A DNA stretch of 64,000 bases from RUG11237 sp045119215 (GTDB taxonomy: Bacteria; Bacillota; Clostridia; Lachnospirales; Lachnospiraceae). Made by a program: the position numbers and the translations under genes. The stretch spans positions 1-64,000 of the forward strand of contig JBGVDD010000088.1 in assembly GCA_045119215.1 (NCBI GenBank), written 5' to 3'. Shown piece after piece: positions 1 through 7,184 of this stretch. The notes beneath the pieces are model-generated. The model saw only the letters and a program-made list of their open reading frames with translations, made no database searches and was not told where the DNA came from. The stretch's first letter is position 1. Every line of letters starts with the position of its first letter.

Positions 1-29
1 ACCGGGAAGATAGGTCATAGCCGACACAT

Positions 30-57
30 AGCAGGAAGTTCTAAACAGCTTCCTGCT
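30..57. terminator. Inverted repeat before tRNA-Asn
   Basis: AGCAGGAAG pairs with CTTCCTGCT around a 10-nt loop. No long T run follows, so it may end the upstream transcript or be a processing hairpin. Confidence 0.4.
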
Positions 58-64
58 TAAATAT

Positions 65-141
65 TCCTCTTTAGCTCAGTTGGTTAGAGCACCTGACTGT
101 TAATCAGGGGGTCTTTGGTTCAAGTCCAAAAAGGGGAGCCA
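65..141 (+). tRNA. tRNA-Asn (anticodon GTT), CCA encoded
   Basis: A full cloverleaf can be folded. The acceptor stem TCCTCTT (65-71) pairs with AAGGGGA (131-137) with one G-T wobble. The D arm is GCTC/GAGC, the anticodon stem CCTGA/TCAGG holds the loop CTGTTAA with anticodon GTT at 99-101, and the T arm is TTTGG/CCAAA around TTCAAGT. A discriminator G and an encoded CCA finish the gene. Positions 103-128 recur as an exact direct repeat at 63490-63515, beside the serine recombinase. This makes the gene a plausible integration target. Confidence 0.95.
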
Positions 142-151
142 TTTAGTAATA

Positions 152-185
152 ATACGAACCATGAGCAATCAAGGTTCGTATTTTT
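152..185 (+). terminator. Rho-independent terminator after tRNA-Asn
   Basis: ATACGAACC pairs with GGTTCGTAT and is followed by a T run. Confidence 0.8.
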
Positions 186-249
186 CTTTACTATGGATTA
201 TTTTGGAATAATAGTGCCTACTGATAGAGGATAATATTTGCAATAGTAA

Positions 250-284
250 AAGCCAAGTGACTATTAAAGTCGCTTGGCTTTTTT
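250..284 (+). terminator. Rho-independent terminator
   Basis: AAGCCAAGTGACT pairs with AGTCGCTTGGCTT (one mismatch) around ATTAA, then TTTT. A close relative of this hairpin sits at 1344-1379, so the gene between them (373-1233) is bracketed by two similar terminators. Confidence 0.75.
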
Positions 285-296
285 GCTTTATTTTCC

Positions 297-325
297 TTGA
301 AATTAGATAAAAAATATGATATAAT
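297..325 (+). promoter_or_regulatory. Sigma-A promoter for the DUF6602 gene
   Basis: TTGAAA (297-302) and TATAAT (320-325) are 17 bp apart and lie 48 bp before the start codon at 373. Confidence 0.7.
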
Positions 326-372
326 ATAGCATCAAGTACTCAAACAATTTCAGCTTAACTTACGGAGGAAAA

Positions 373-1233
373 ATGAACTATATTGAAGCTCTTAGACGAA
401 CTGCAAAAAAATTAGATGCGGAATTTGAATCAAGCGAACTAATAAATCATAGTCCTAGCAAAGGAGCGTTTCGAGAATATATTATTAAACAATGCATTAG
501 ACCGTTTTTACCAGAAGCATATGGAATTTCAGGTGGCGAATGCTTTGATATAGATGGAAATGTAAGTAAGCAACTCGATGCTGTTGTCTATGATAGACTA
601 TATTCTTATATCGTACCATATTCAGATGATTTTATTCAGTTTCCATATGAATCTGTGTACGGCAATATAGAAGTAAAATCATTTTTAAATAAAGAAGAAT
701 TGTTTGCTTCAATTGACAATATAGAATCATTTAAAAAGCTTAAAAGAGATACACCTACTGGTGTACAGATAGTTCCCAATAGAAGTATTGATATAAAAGG
801 TATAAAATGGTCCGATACAGGTCCTAAGGAAACATTCGGTGTTGTTTTTGCTTATGATTCAATTAAGCCAGAAACACTAATAGAGCATTTGCGTACAATA
901 GATGCCGATCGTATGCCATATCTTCCCAATATGTTCGTACTATATAAGCATAAAACACTTATAGTAAGAATCGAATATGGTGAAGGAAATGAAATTAACA
1001 AACTTTATCCAAATTTTTATGGTAATTATGATGGATTTATGACATTACCATGTGGTGAAGATACATTGCCAATTTTCATTACAAACATTTTAATTCATTC
1101 ATCTTGCGAACACCTTACTACGATGAGCATAACGGACCTCATAAATCCTATTATTGATGATGCATTACGTAATATGGGAACGCAAAAAGTTGCTAGATAC
1201 AAATATGGAAAAAACACTATAGTTTATGTTTAA
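373..1233 (+). CDS. DUF6602-like protein, possible nuclease fold
   Basis: The product is a 286-residue soluble protein with no signal peptide or membrane segment. The start follows a clear GGAGG. The part that reads QLDAVVYDRLYSY then YGNIEVKSFLNKEEL has the spacing of a restriction-nuclease-like core: an aspartate, then an E-x-K motif in 'GNIEVKS'. This resembles the DUF6602 group, often found in mobile-element cargo. It is a single-gene unit with its own promoter (297-325) and terminators on both sides, so it behaves as an independent cargo cassette. The defence or nuclease role is inferred, and family membership was recognised by eye only. Confidence 0.55.
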   Translation: MNYIEALRRTAKKLDAEFESSELINHSPSKGAFREYIIKQCIRPFLPEAYGISGGECFDIDGNVSKQLDAVVYDRLYSYIVPYSDDFIQFPYESVYGNIEVKSFLNKEELFASIDNIESFKKLKRDTPTGVQIVPNRSIDIKGIKWSDTGPKETFGVVFAYDSIKPETLIEHLRTIDADRMPYLPNMFVLYKHKTLIVRIEYGEGNEINKLYPNFYGNYDGFMTLPCGEDTLPIFITNILIHSSCEHLTTMSITDLINPIIDDALRNMGTQKVARYKYGKNTIVYV

Positions 1234-1254
1234 TATATGCTATATTTTTGCATT

Positions 1255-1430
1255 CCGAGGTGCTAATTGTCGCATACTTTTCGTATAAGTCAATGTCGGG
1301 CCGGAAATTAGCACTGAAAAATTGAATAGCCAAGTTTAAGTTAAAGCCAAGTAGCTGTAAAAGGTTACTTGGCTTTTTTCTTTTTATCCTTACGCACTAA
1401 TTTCTGTCCCTCGTTGACTTATACATACCG
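1255..1430. other. Structured non-coding stretch
   Basis: The 283 bp between 1233 and 1517 holds no convincing gene. GTGCTAATT and AATTAGCAC form a 9-bp stem between about 1260 and 1315. GTATAAGTCAA (1283-1293), in its loop, is an exact reverse complement of TTGACTTATAC (1414-1424). The terminator at 1344-1379 lies between the latter two. Either alternative RNA pairing or a pair of binding sites would fit. Confidence 0.35.
1344..1379 (+). terminator. Rho-independent terminator
   Basis: AAGCCAAGTA pairs with TTACTTGGCTT and is followed by a T run. It resembles the terminator at 250-284. Confidence 0.7.
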
Positions 1431-1516
1431 AGTGTGATGTGGTGTTACTAATACCAAAGTATGCACAATGCACCTTGCCGGAAGGCAAAAATAAAAATAT
1501 ACGGAGGTATAGAAAA

Positions 1517-1816
1517 ATGAAAAAAGTAGTTTACAACGTAACAAGGTACAGAAAGGATGAGTTAATCAAGATATCAGGTCTTGGATACATAACTGATGAA
1601 GACTTGATTATCGCTTGCATTAGTCAGAACGGTAAGCCTTACATTAGGGTGTTTCAAGACTGTATAAAGGATTGTCACCCTATGCCCGATAAGCCCGGTG
1701 AATACAAAGGTGCAACTTACGAAATACGTGAAGTTCAGATTGATACCGGCAAAGATAATTACGAAACAAGAGAAATTGAGCTTGAATACAAGATTTGGTA
1801 CAAGCTTGTAGATTAA
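1517..1816 (+). CDS. Small conserved-type mobile-element protein
   Basis: The product has 99 residues (MKKVVYNVTRYRK...). The start at 1517 is chosen over an upstream in-frame GTG because ACGGAGG lies 7-8 nt before it. It is soluble, with mixed charge and no recognisable motif. It is the first gene of a run of about a dozen short, closely spaced genes that ends in pcfK/pcfJ-type genes, the usual accessory operon of clostridial conjugative elements. Function unknown. Confidence 0.7.
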   Translation: MKKVVYNVTRYRKDELIKISGLGYITDEDLIIACISQNGKPYIRVFQDCIKDCHPMPDKPGEYKGATYEIREVQIDTGKDNYETREIELEYKIWYKLVD

Positions 1817-1833
1817 GAAAGGAGATAACAAAA

Positions 1834-2070
1834 ATGAAAAACAAGTTCTATCTACACGAATTCCAAATATTTGACGGTGAAGCTTGGATCACCTTCAATA
1901 TTATTGACCTTAACGAGCTTAAAAACGAAATATCCGTAGCCGTTACAAACAGAGGTAAGATTACCGTTGTTACATACGATCTCTATCAGGATGAAAACGG
2001 TTATTACTTCGAATACGGTTGCGAATACACAAAAATCAACATAAATGACTTTAAGGAGATAAAAGAATGA
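1834..2070 (+). CDS. Small hypothetical protein
   Basis: The product has 78 residues and is acidic. The start at 1834 follows AAAGGAGATAACAAAA; an upstream in-frame codon at 1795 lies inside the preceding gene and has no ribosome binding site. The 3' end overlaps the next small gene by 4 bp, indicating translational coupling. No recognisable domain. Confidence 0.7.
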   Translation: MKNKFYLHEFQIFDGEAWITFNIIDLNELKNEISVAVTNRGKITVVTYDLYQDENGYYFEYGCEYTKININDFKEIKE

Positions 2071-2177
2071 CAAAGCCTATCATTGATTTAGAAGAATTGC
2101 TTGAAGAAGCAAAAGACAGAATTGAAGAAAAAATAGCATTGGAAGGAGGTGATTATAATGAAGCTAACGTTAAATAA
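2067..2177 (+). CDS. 36-residue acidic small protein
   Basis: This short gene (MTKPIIDLEELLEEAKDRIE...) starts at 2067 after AAGGAGATAAAAGA. It overlaps the previous gene by 4 bp and the next by 20 bp. It is predicted to be mostly one charged helix. It fills what would otherwise be an 87-bp gap in a tightly packed operon and carries its neighbour's ribosome binding site (GGAAGGAGG) inside its own coding sequence. It could be a true small protein or a leader that couples translation of the next gene. Confidence 0.5.
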   Translation: MTKPIIDLEELLEEAKDRIEEKIALEGGDYNEANVK

Positions 2178-2568
2178 TGTAAGGAGCTTAAAAAGAGATG
2201 CATCCCCATTGTATAGGCGTGTATGCAATTACGTTATAGACGAATGGGGTAGCTACGAAGATAAGGTAAATATTTTTACGGATGTACTATATTACGGCTG
2301 CCAATCAGGAATGGTTGGCTTTTTAATTTGGTACACGGATACCGTGAGGTTCTACAAGCAGTATAAAGAGGAAATAGACGAGCTTTTATACGAATATATG
2401 AGCGATACGGGTATTTACTCTCTGCCGGAACTGTTTGGAGATAAATGGGATAAGGAAGATCCCCTCGGCAATAGCGACTTCAATATGAACCTGCTTGCTT
2501 GGTTTGGATTTGAAGAAACGCTTAGAAAAATCGGTTACAAATTTGAAAAAGTAGAAAATAAAATTTAA
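2158..2568 (+). CDS. DUF7222-like mobile-element protein
   Basis: The product has 136 residues. The start at 2158 is preferred to an in-frame GTG at 2149 because GGAGGTG ends just before it. The text 'SLKRDASPLYRRVCNYVIDEWGSY', followed by 'FTDVLYYGCQSGMVG', 'LFGDKWDKEDPLG' and 'NLLAWFGFEE', matches my memory of a small domain common in conjugative elements and phages of Firmicutes (called DUF7222). No catalytic motif is evident and the role is unknown. Confidence 0.65.
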   Translation: MKLTLNNVRSLKRDASPLYRRVCNYVIDEWGSYEDKVNIFTDVLYYGCQSGMVGFLIWYTDTVRFYKQYKEEIDELLYEYMSDTGIYSLPELFGDKWDKEDPLGNSDFNMNLLAWFGFEETLRKIGYKFEKVENKI

Positions 2569-2580
2569 GGAGAAATAATT

Positions 2581-2988
2581 ATGACACACGAAGAAAGAAA
2601 AGTAAAAGGTATTGAGATTTTGAAGCAGATGGATATTTATAAGCCCTACATAAACGGTTTTGAGAAAAAAGACCAAGTATGCTTCTTTGAAATGTTCGGC
2701 GGCTTCTGGGTTGACCAAGAGCCCGAACTTTATGAAAAGATGAAAGAGGTTGAAAAAGAACACAACTGCACCGTTTACGCCATTACTCACGATTTTACGG
2801 AGTTTGGCGAGCTTTATTCTTTCCTTATAGTTACCAATTATAAGAGCGAGTGGAAAAACCTCGTGGTTTCAGAAAACGGAATACATTACGCTTTTGCTTA
2901 CGTTTGGAATAAAGACGATGACTTCTGCTCAGAGTTCGGCACTATAGGTGTTAGAAGTATGGGTGGCGGTATTATGAGAGTTGCATAA
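2581..2988 (+). CDS. Hypothetical element protein, 135 aa
   Basis: A soluble protein with an N-terminal charged helix (MTHEERKVKGIEILKQM) and a mixed alpha/beta remainder ending in a glycine-rich stretch (GVRSMGGGIM). The start follows AAGGAG. It sits 12 bp after the DUF7222-like gene and is part of the same operon. I do not recognise the family. Confidence 0.65.
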   Translation: MTHEERKVKGIEILKQMDIYKPYINGFEKKDQVCFFEMFGGFWVDQEPELYEKMKEVEKEHNCTVYAITHDFTEFGELYSFLIVTNYKSEWKNLVVSENGIHYAFAYVWNKDDDFCSEFGTIGVRSMGGGIMRVA

Positions 2989-3004
2989 GAAAGGAGATAA
3001 TAAA

Positions 3005-3256
3005 ATGACACTTAAAGAAAAACTCAGCAGAAAAATACACGAGGCGGTTGACTCTTATGATTTTGAAGAAGCTATAGACAATGCCGTTGATAGACTCGAT
3101 ATCGAAGGGCTTATCACCGATGCTATTCACAGCAAGGTTGATAAAATTGATATCGACCCCATTTTAGAAGATTTTGTTAAGGACATCATCGAAGAAGAAC
3201 TTGATGAGCTTGACTTAGAGGGTGAAATCCTTAGTGCTATAGAAGATATATTGTAA
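3005..3256 (+). CDS. Acidic helical repeat-like small protein
   Basis: The product has 83 residues. The start at 3005 follows GAAAGGAG; an upstream in-frame codon at 2981 overlaps the previous gene. The sequence is extremely acidic, with a recurring Asp-Ile/Leu-Asp pattern (RLDIEGLI, KIDIDPIL, ELDLEGEI), suggesting short amphipathic repeats. Its strong negative charge would suit a DNA-mimic or partner-binding protein, but that is only inference. Confidence 0.65.
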   Translation: MTLKEKLSRKIHEAVDSYDFEEAIDNAVDRLDIEGLITDAIHSKVDKIDIDPILEDFVKDIIEEELDELDLEGEILSAIEDIL

Positions 3257-3269
3257 AAGGGGTGATAAT

Positions 3270-3548
3270 ATGGCTAAAAATAAATATCACTACTACATTG
3301 TTGTTTGTACCGATAATCAAGCGAAAATGGTTACTAAAATCAATAACGAAACGAAATACGCTCATTGGAACGCAAATGATCCACCTATAGAATTTTCAAA
3401 ATCTTACGCTGAAGATCTTGCGTATTGCTTAAATCTTAATTTTACGCCAGCTTTCGTGCTTCAAAGCTATTACACGATAGAAAGTCAGATATTTTACAAA
3501 AAGGAGAAAGGTAATAAAGATGAAAACCAAAACCACTGTATTTTATGA
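3270..3548 (+). CDS. Hypothetical element protein, 92 aa
   Basis: Starts after AAAAGGGGTGATAAT. Soluble and aromatic-rich. Its last 29 bp overlap the next gene, whose start at 3520 is in another frame, so the two are probably translationally coupled. No known motif. Confidence 0.6.
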   Translation: MAKNKYHYYIVVCTDNQAKMVTKINNETKYAHWNANDPPIEFSKSYAEDLAYCLNLNFTPAFVLQSYYTIESQIFYKKEKGNKDENQNHCIL

Positions 3549-4056
3549 TGATGCCGACACCAGCAGCTTTAACTCGGTGAAGAATTACCTATTTGAAACC
3601 TTTGCCGAAGAAGAAGGCTGGATATCGGAAGACGAGATTCCCGACTGCGTGGTTTATCACGAAATGGAAGAACAGCAGCGTCGGGATTGGGATGACTTCA
3701 GAGCCGATCTTGAGTATTTACTTGAAAAGGATTGCTACCTGCTTACAGGTGTTTGTGGTAGGTGGGATGGTCCTTCTCGTGGTGGTAAGTTTATTCGTAG
3801 TATAGATGATCTGCTTGACTGTATTCGTCATTTGGACTTTGTTAAGTTCTATGATGAAAACGGTCATTTTTATATTTCCGGGCATCATCACGACGGTTCG
3901 GACAGCTACGAGCTTAAAAAACTTACCCGAAAAGGATTTGAATTTGCCGATAGAAATTACTTTGCTCACGATCGAAAGCTTCATAATACAATTATGAATA
4001 CAAACTTTTACTCGGCTTTGCCAAGAGTGGCAGAAAGGCTTTACGGTGTTGTATGA
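3520..4056 (+). CDS. Hypothetical element protein, 178 aa
   Basis: Starts after AAAAAGGAGAAAGG, inside the 3' end of the previous gene. The N-terminal half is acidic. The middle holds 'GVCGRWDGPSRGGKFI', and a His-rich loop 'YISGHHHDGSDSYE' could bind metal. I recognise it only as a type common in Firmicutes conjugative elements. It overlaps the following gene by 4 bp. Confidence 0.65.
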   Translation: MKTKTTVFYDDADTSSFNSVKNYLFETFAEEEGWISEDEIPDCVVYHEMEEQQRRDWDDFRADLEYLLEKDCYLLTGVCGRWDGPSRGGKFIRSIDDLLDCIRHLDFVKFYDENGHFYISGHHHDGSDSYELKKLTRKGFEFADRNYFAHDRKLHNTIMNTNFYSALPRVAERLYGVV

Positions 4057-4355
4057 AGCCTAATTTGCATAATCCGTATGGTTATAAGGTTTGCTATAAA
4101 GAAAAAGGCTGTAAAAACTATATAAGGCGTTTCATCACTCGCACGTATAGAGAGGCAAAGGAAATGAAGGAAATGTACCTACGTTATCACTCTATAGCAA
4201 GTCTATATAATCGCCCACTTAAAAAGCCAGAGTGGGTTATAATTCCAATAAAGAAATCAGAGGTCAGAGATGGCATCTGGCACGAAGTACCCTTCTGGAA
4301 ACAGAAAGGGGCTTTTTGTTCTTTTACGAAAAACAATAAAAAGGAGGACTTATAA
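4053..4355 (+). CDS. Hypothetical basic protein, 100 aa
   Basis: A 100-residue, strongly basic protein (NYIRRFITRTYREAKEMKEMYLRYH) that could bind nucleic acid. The start overlaps the previous stop (ATGA-type coupling) and the stop abuts the pcfK-like start at 4356. No clear family. Confidence 0.6.
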   Translation: MKPNLHNPYGYKVCYKEKGCKNYIRRFITRTYREAKEMKEMYLRYHSIASLYNRPLKKPEWVIIPIKKSEVRDGIWHEVPFWKQKGAFCSFTKNNKKEDL

Positions 4356-5345
4356 ATGATTACATTAAATCTCACCGCAAAAGGTACAGAACAAGAACTT
4401 ATTAAGAAATATCTCGAAGAAAATGCAACTGAAACGCTTGCCGATAAGATAAATAACGGTGTACGTATTGAAAAGGAAGGTAAGACACTCATTAACAAAA
4501 AGTCGCTTGATGACTTTATGAAATATGCAACAGATGAAGCGAAAAAGCTTGCTGAAAAAGGTGCTTCGGCAGCTTGTGTGAGAAGCGACGTTGTTTTCGG
4601 TTGGGCTATCCACTATTTCGAGGAAGAAAGTATCGTAGGTAAGCTCTACAACGAGGACGGCAGCGAGTATAAAGCTCCAAAGCCCGAAGTTAAAAAAACG
4701 ACCACAACACCCACAACTACATATACACCGCCCGTAGTAAAGAAACCCGAGTCGGAACAATTATCGCTCTTTGACTTTTCAGGTGATGCTCCCGTTATTA
4801 ATGATACGGAAGAAGCGATTGAAGAAGTCATTGAAGAAACGTCTGAAACGGTAGTGGAAGAACCTAAAGCAGAGCCGATAGAGGTGGGCGTGGAAGAAGA
4901 TCCCAAGGGCTCACCGCTGTTCCAAAAGTATATGGCCATCCAAAATGAATATCCCGATTACATAGTTTGTATGCGTGTTGGAGATTTCTATGAGGTTTTC
5001 GGTTATGGCGCAGTGCAAGTCAGCGAGCTTATTGAACTTACTTTAACAAGCAGAGATATGGGCTTAAAGAACAGAGTCCCAATGGTCGGATTCCCCTATC
5101 ATAGAGCAGACGTTTATTACGATAAGCTGACCGATAAAGGCTTGACGCTGGTTATAGCAGAAAACGATGACCTTACTGTAAAATCTTCAGCTAAAGGTAC
5201 TGTAAACGTTGAAACGGGCGAGGTAATTGAAATGCCCGAAGAACCTAAAAAAGAAACTATGGATGAAAAGCGCAAGCGTGAAGAAAAAGAGCTTATTGCC
5301 GCTATATCGGGCTTGTTTGGTAATGACTTGGAGGTGAGATTATAA
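4356..5345 (+). CDS. PcfK-like protein fused to a MutS domain I-like module
   Basis: A 329-residue protein in three parts. Residues 1-110 resemble PcfK, a conserved protein of conjugative plasmids and elements (MITLNLTAKGTEQELIKKYL; 'VVFGWAIHYFEEESI'). Residues 110-185 are a Thr/Pro/Glu-rich linker. Residues about 188-275 match the mismatch-recognition domain I of MutS: 'SPLFQKYMAIQNEYPDYIV', 'MRVGDFYEVFGYGA', 'PMVGFPYHRADVYYDKL'. The Phe-Tyr-Glu motif that in MutS contacts the mispaired base is present at residues 211-213. There is no MutS ATPase here, so the module would bind DNA without the repair cycle. The stop overlaps the pcfJ-like start by 1 bp. Confidence 0.75.
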   Translation: MITLNLTAKGTEQELIKKYLEENATETLADKINNGVRIEKEGKTLINKKSLDDFMKYATDEAKKLAEKGASAACVRSDVVFGWAIHYFEEESIVGKLYNEDGSEYKAPKPEVKKTTTTPTTTYTPPVVKKPESEQLSLFDFSGDAPVINDTEEAIEEVIEETSETVVEEPKAEPIEVGVEEDPKGSPLFQKYMAIQNEYPDYIVCMRVGDFYEVFGYGAVQVSELIELTLTSRDMGLKNRVPMVGFPYHRADVYYDKLTDKGLTLVIAENDDLTVKSSAKGTVNVETGEVIEMPEEPKKETMDEKRKREEKELIAAISGLFGNDLEVRL

Positions 5346-6658
5346 TGAAGATGGAAAAGATTAAACCCGTTCCTAAATATATAGTTGAAAAGATTAGAAG
5401 GCTGGATAATCAGCAAGTCAAAAAACCTACAAAGTACGTAAGATTTTATTCGTATCTAACTAAAAATGACGGTGAGCTTGTTAAGGTTACGGTCGCTGTC
5501 AGAAATAATAGAAACGATTGGCATTACAAGCAGGTTGCCGTACACGGCATTGACTCGGATATATGCTTTGTAAAAGACCTATGCCGTCATTTTATGGGTA
5601 CGCTTTCGGTAGGTTGGTATGAAGAAGGACTTTCAAAATCTCCGAAATGGTATGAAGATCCCGAATGGGGCTGGCACTATGATAAATCCTTTGATCCTTA
5701 CGCTCTATGTGTAAACAAAGAATACGTCAAGAAATTTCCTGAACATAAATATAGTGCCCTTGAACTCTATAAATACGTAGATATCATTCCATATCTTCGT
5801 AAGCACAGACAGTATCCGCAGGCTGAATATTTAGTTAAGCTTGGACTTTCACACCTGGCACAAAGCGTTCAGTTATTACGACTGCTCGGCAAGGATAAGA
5901 AGTTTCAGAAATGGATCTCAAGCAACAGACTATTATTGGCTTGCGGTGGTTTTTATGTTTCTGCTATTATCTTGGCATACAAAAAGAATATTCCTATAAG
6001 GGATGCTCAAAGGCACGAGAATGAAAAGAAATCACTCTGCTCCGATAAGGAATTGAAGCCGGTAAGAGATATGCTTAATCATAATTACGAGCCATATCTC
6101 AAATACATAAGAGAAAAAGGCATATCGCATAGACTCTATTTAGACTATTTTAAGGCGTGTACTTATCTCGAACTTGATATGAACATAGACCGCAATCGAT
6201 ATCCACACGATTTTATGCGTTGGCACGACATTCGTATTGATGAAGCTAACACAAAAAGAATGGAAAACGATAAAAAGGAACGTGCAGAATTCTATGAAAA
6301 GTTCAATGCCGTTGCGGAAAAATACCTGCCTATGCAAAAGGACAAAAACGCCGCTTATCTTGTTATCATAGCAAAGAGTCCTGCAGAGCTTAAGGCTGAA
6401 GGTAAAGCATTACACCATTGTGTCGGCAGTATGGGATATGAGCAGAAATTTGCTCGTGAAGAAACGCTTATTTTCTTTATTCGTAGTGCTGATGCACCTG
6501 ACGTTCCATTGGTTACTATGGAATACTCGCTGCAAAGAAATAAAATACTACAAATCTATGCTAGTGGTAACACAAAACCAACAGATGACATTACAACATA
6601 CATAAACTCTAAATGGCTGCCCTATGCAAAAAGGCAGTTAAAGAAAATAGCCGCATAA
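5345..6658 (+). CDS. PcfJ-like protein
   Basis: A 437-residue soluble protein translated from a start embedded in the previous stop, after GGAGGTGAG. The C-terminal 90 residues carry the PcfJ signature: 'EGKALHHCVGSMGYEQKFAREE', 'FFIRSADAPDVPLVTMEYS' and 'ILQIYASGN', followed by a Trp-Leu-Pro tail. PcfJ-type proteins are conserved on conjugative plasmids such as pCF10, but their activity is not well defined. Pairing with the PcfK-like gene is the standard arrangement. The N-terminal part is helical and basic. Confidence 0.8.
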   Translation: MKMEKIKPVPKYIVEKIRRLDNQQVKKPTKYVRFYSYLTKNDGELVKVTVAVRNNRNDWHYKQVAVHGIDSDICFVKDLCRHFMGTLSVGWYEEGLSKSPKWYEDPEWGWHYDKSFDPYALCVNKEYVKKFPEHKYSALELYKYVDIIPYLRKHRQYPQAEYLVKLGLSHLAQSVQLLRLLGKDKKFQKWISSNRLLLACGGFYVSAIILAYKKNIPIRDAQRHENEKKSLCSDKELKPVRDMLNHNYEPYLKYIREKGISHRLYLDYFKACTYLELDMNIDRNRYPHDFMRWHDIRIDEANTKRMENDKKERAEFYEKFNAVAEKYLPMQKDKNAAYLVIIAKSPAELKAEGKALHHCVGSMGYEQKFAREETLIFFIRSADAPDVPLVTMEYSLQRNKILQIYASGNTKPTDDITTYINSKWLPYAKRQLKKIAA

Positions 6659-6671
6659 GGAGGACTTACAA

Positions 6672-6986
6672 ATGGCAAATTACTTTAGAATTACAGCATA
6701 CCATCCCGAAAAGGATATATCGGTGATACTTGACTCAAACGGTGTGTTTGAGAAACTTTGGATGTTCAGCTCATACCTCGTGCAAAAAGGCTTCAAAATA
6801 CTTGAAGTCAGCACCAGTGAAAACCTTGTAGAAGGAACGTTTCCAGTAGTGTCCGAAGTATCAAAGAAAATAATGCTTCGGGGAATTGATAGAGGTCAAC
6901 CAAGAATAGAAACTACAACTTATCAGGAGCGTTCTTGCAAAGCAATAATGCTATACGATAAGGTGTACGGTTTATTTACAGTATAA
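6672..6986 (+). CDS. Small element protein, last gene of the pcfK/J operon
   Basis: A 104-residue protein preceded by AAGGAGG. It is soluble with an alternating beta-type pattern (YFRITAYHPEKDISVILDSNG). It ends 13 bp before a strong terminator, so it closes the operon that starts near 1517. Function unknown. Confidence 0.65.
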   Translation: MANYFRITAYHPEKDISVILDSNGVFEKLWMFSSYLVQKGFKILEVSTSENLVEGTFPVVSEVSKKIMLRGIDRGQPRIETTTYQERSCKAIMLYDKVYGLFTV

Positions 6987-6998
6987 TAGAGAATAGAG

Positions 6999-7029
6999 AA
7001 GGGAGAGCGTAAAAACTCTCCCTTTTTTT
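6999..7029 (+). terminator. Rho-independent terminator of the pcfK/J operon
   Basis: AAGGGAGAG pairs with CTCTCCCTT around GTAAAAA-type loop sequence, with a T7 run. A near copy lies at 10673-10704. Confidence 0.85.
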
Positions 7030-7143
7030 GATAAAACATAGCGAAACATATACGAAAATTTTATTTATTGTATATATAAAAATTAAAAGGGAAAAATATA
7101 TATACATACTATGCTCATTAAATTAGTTGTTCTATATAAAAAT

Positions 7144-7172
7144 ACGGCAATTTCTTAATTAGAAATTGCCGT
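7144..7172 (-). terminator. Hairpin terminator for the 7185-10310 gene
   Basis: ACGGCAATTTCT pairs perfectly with AGAAATTGCCGT around TAATT, 12 bp past the stop codon. Confidence 0.65.
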
Positions 7173-7184
7173 GAATCTTATATA

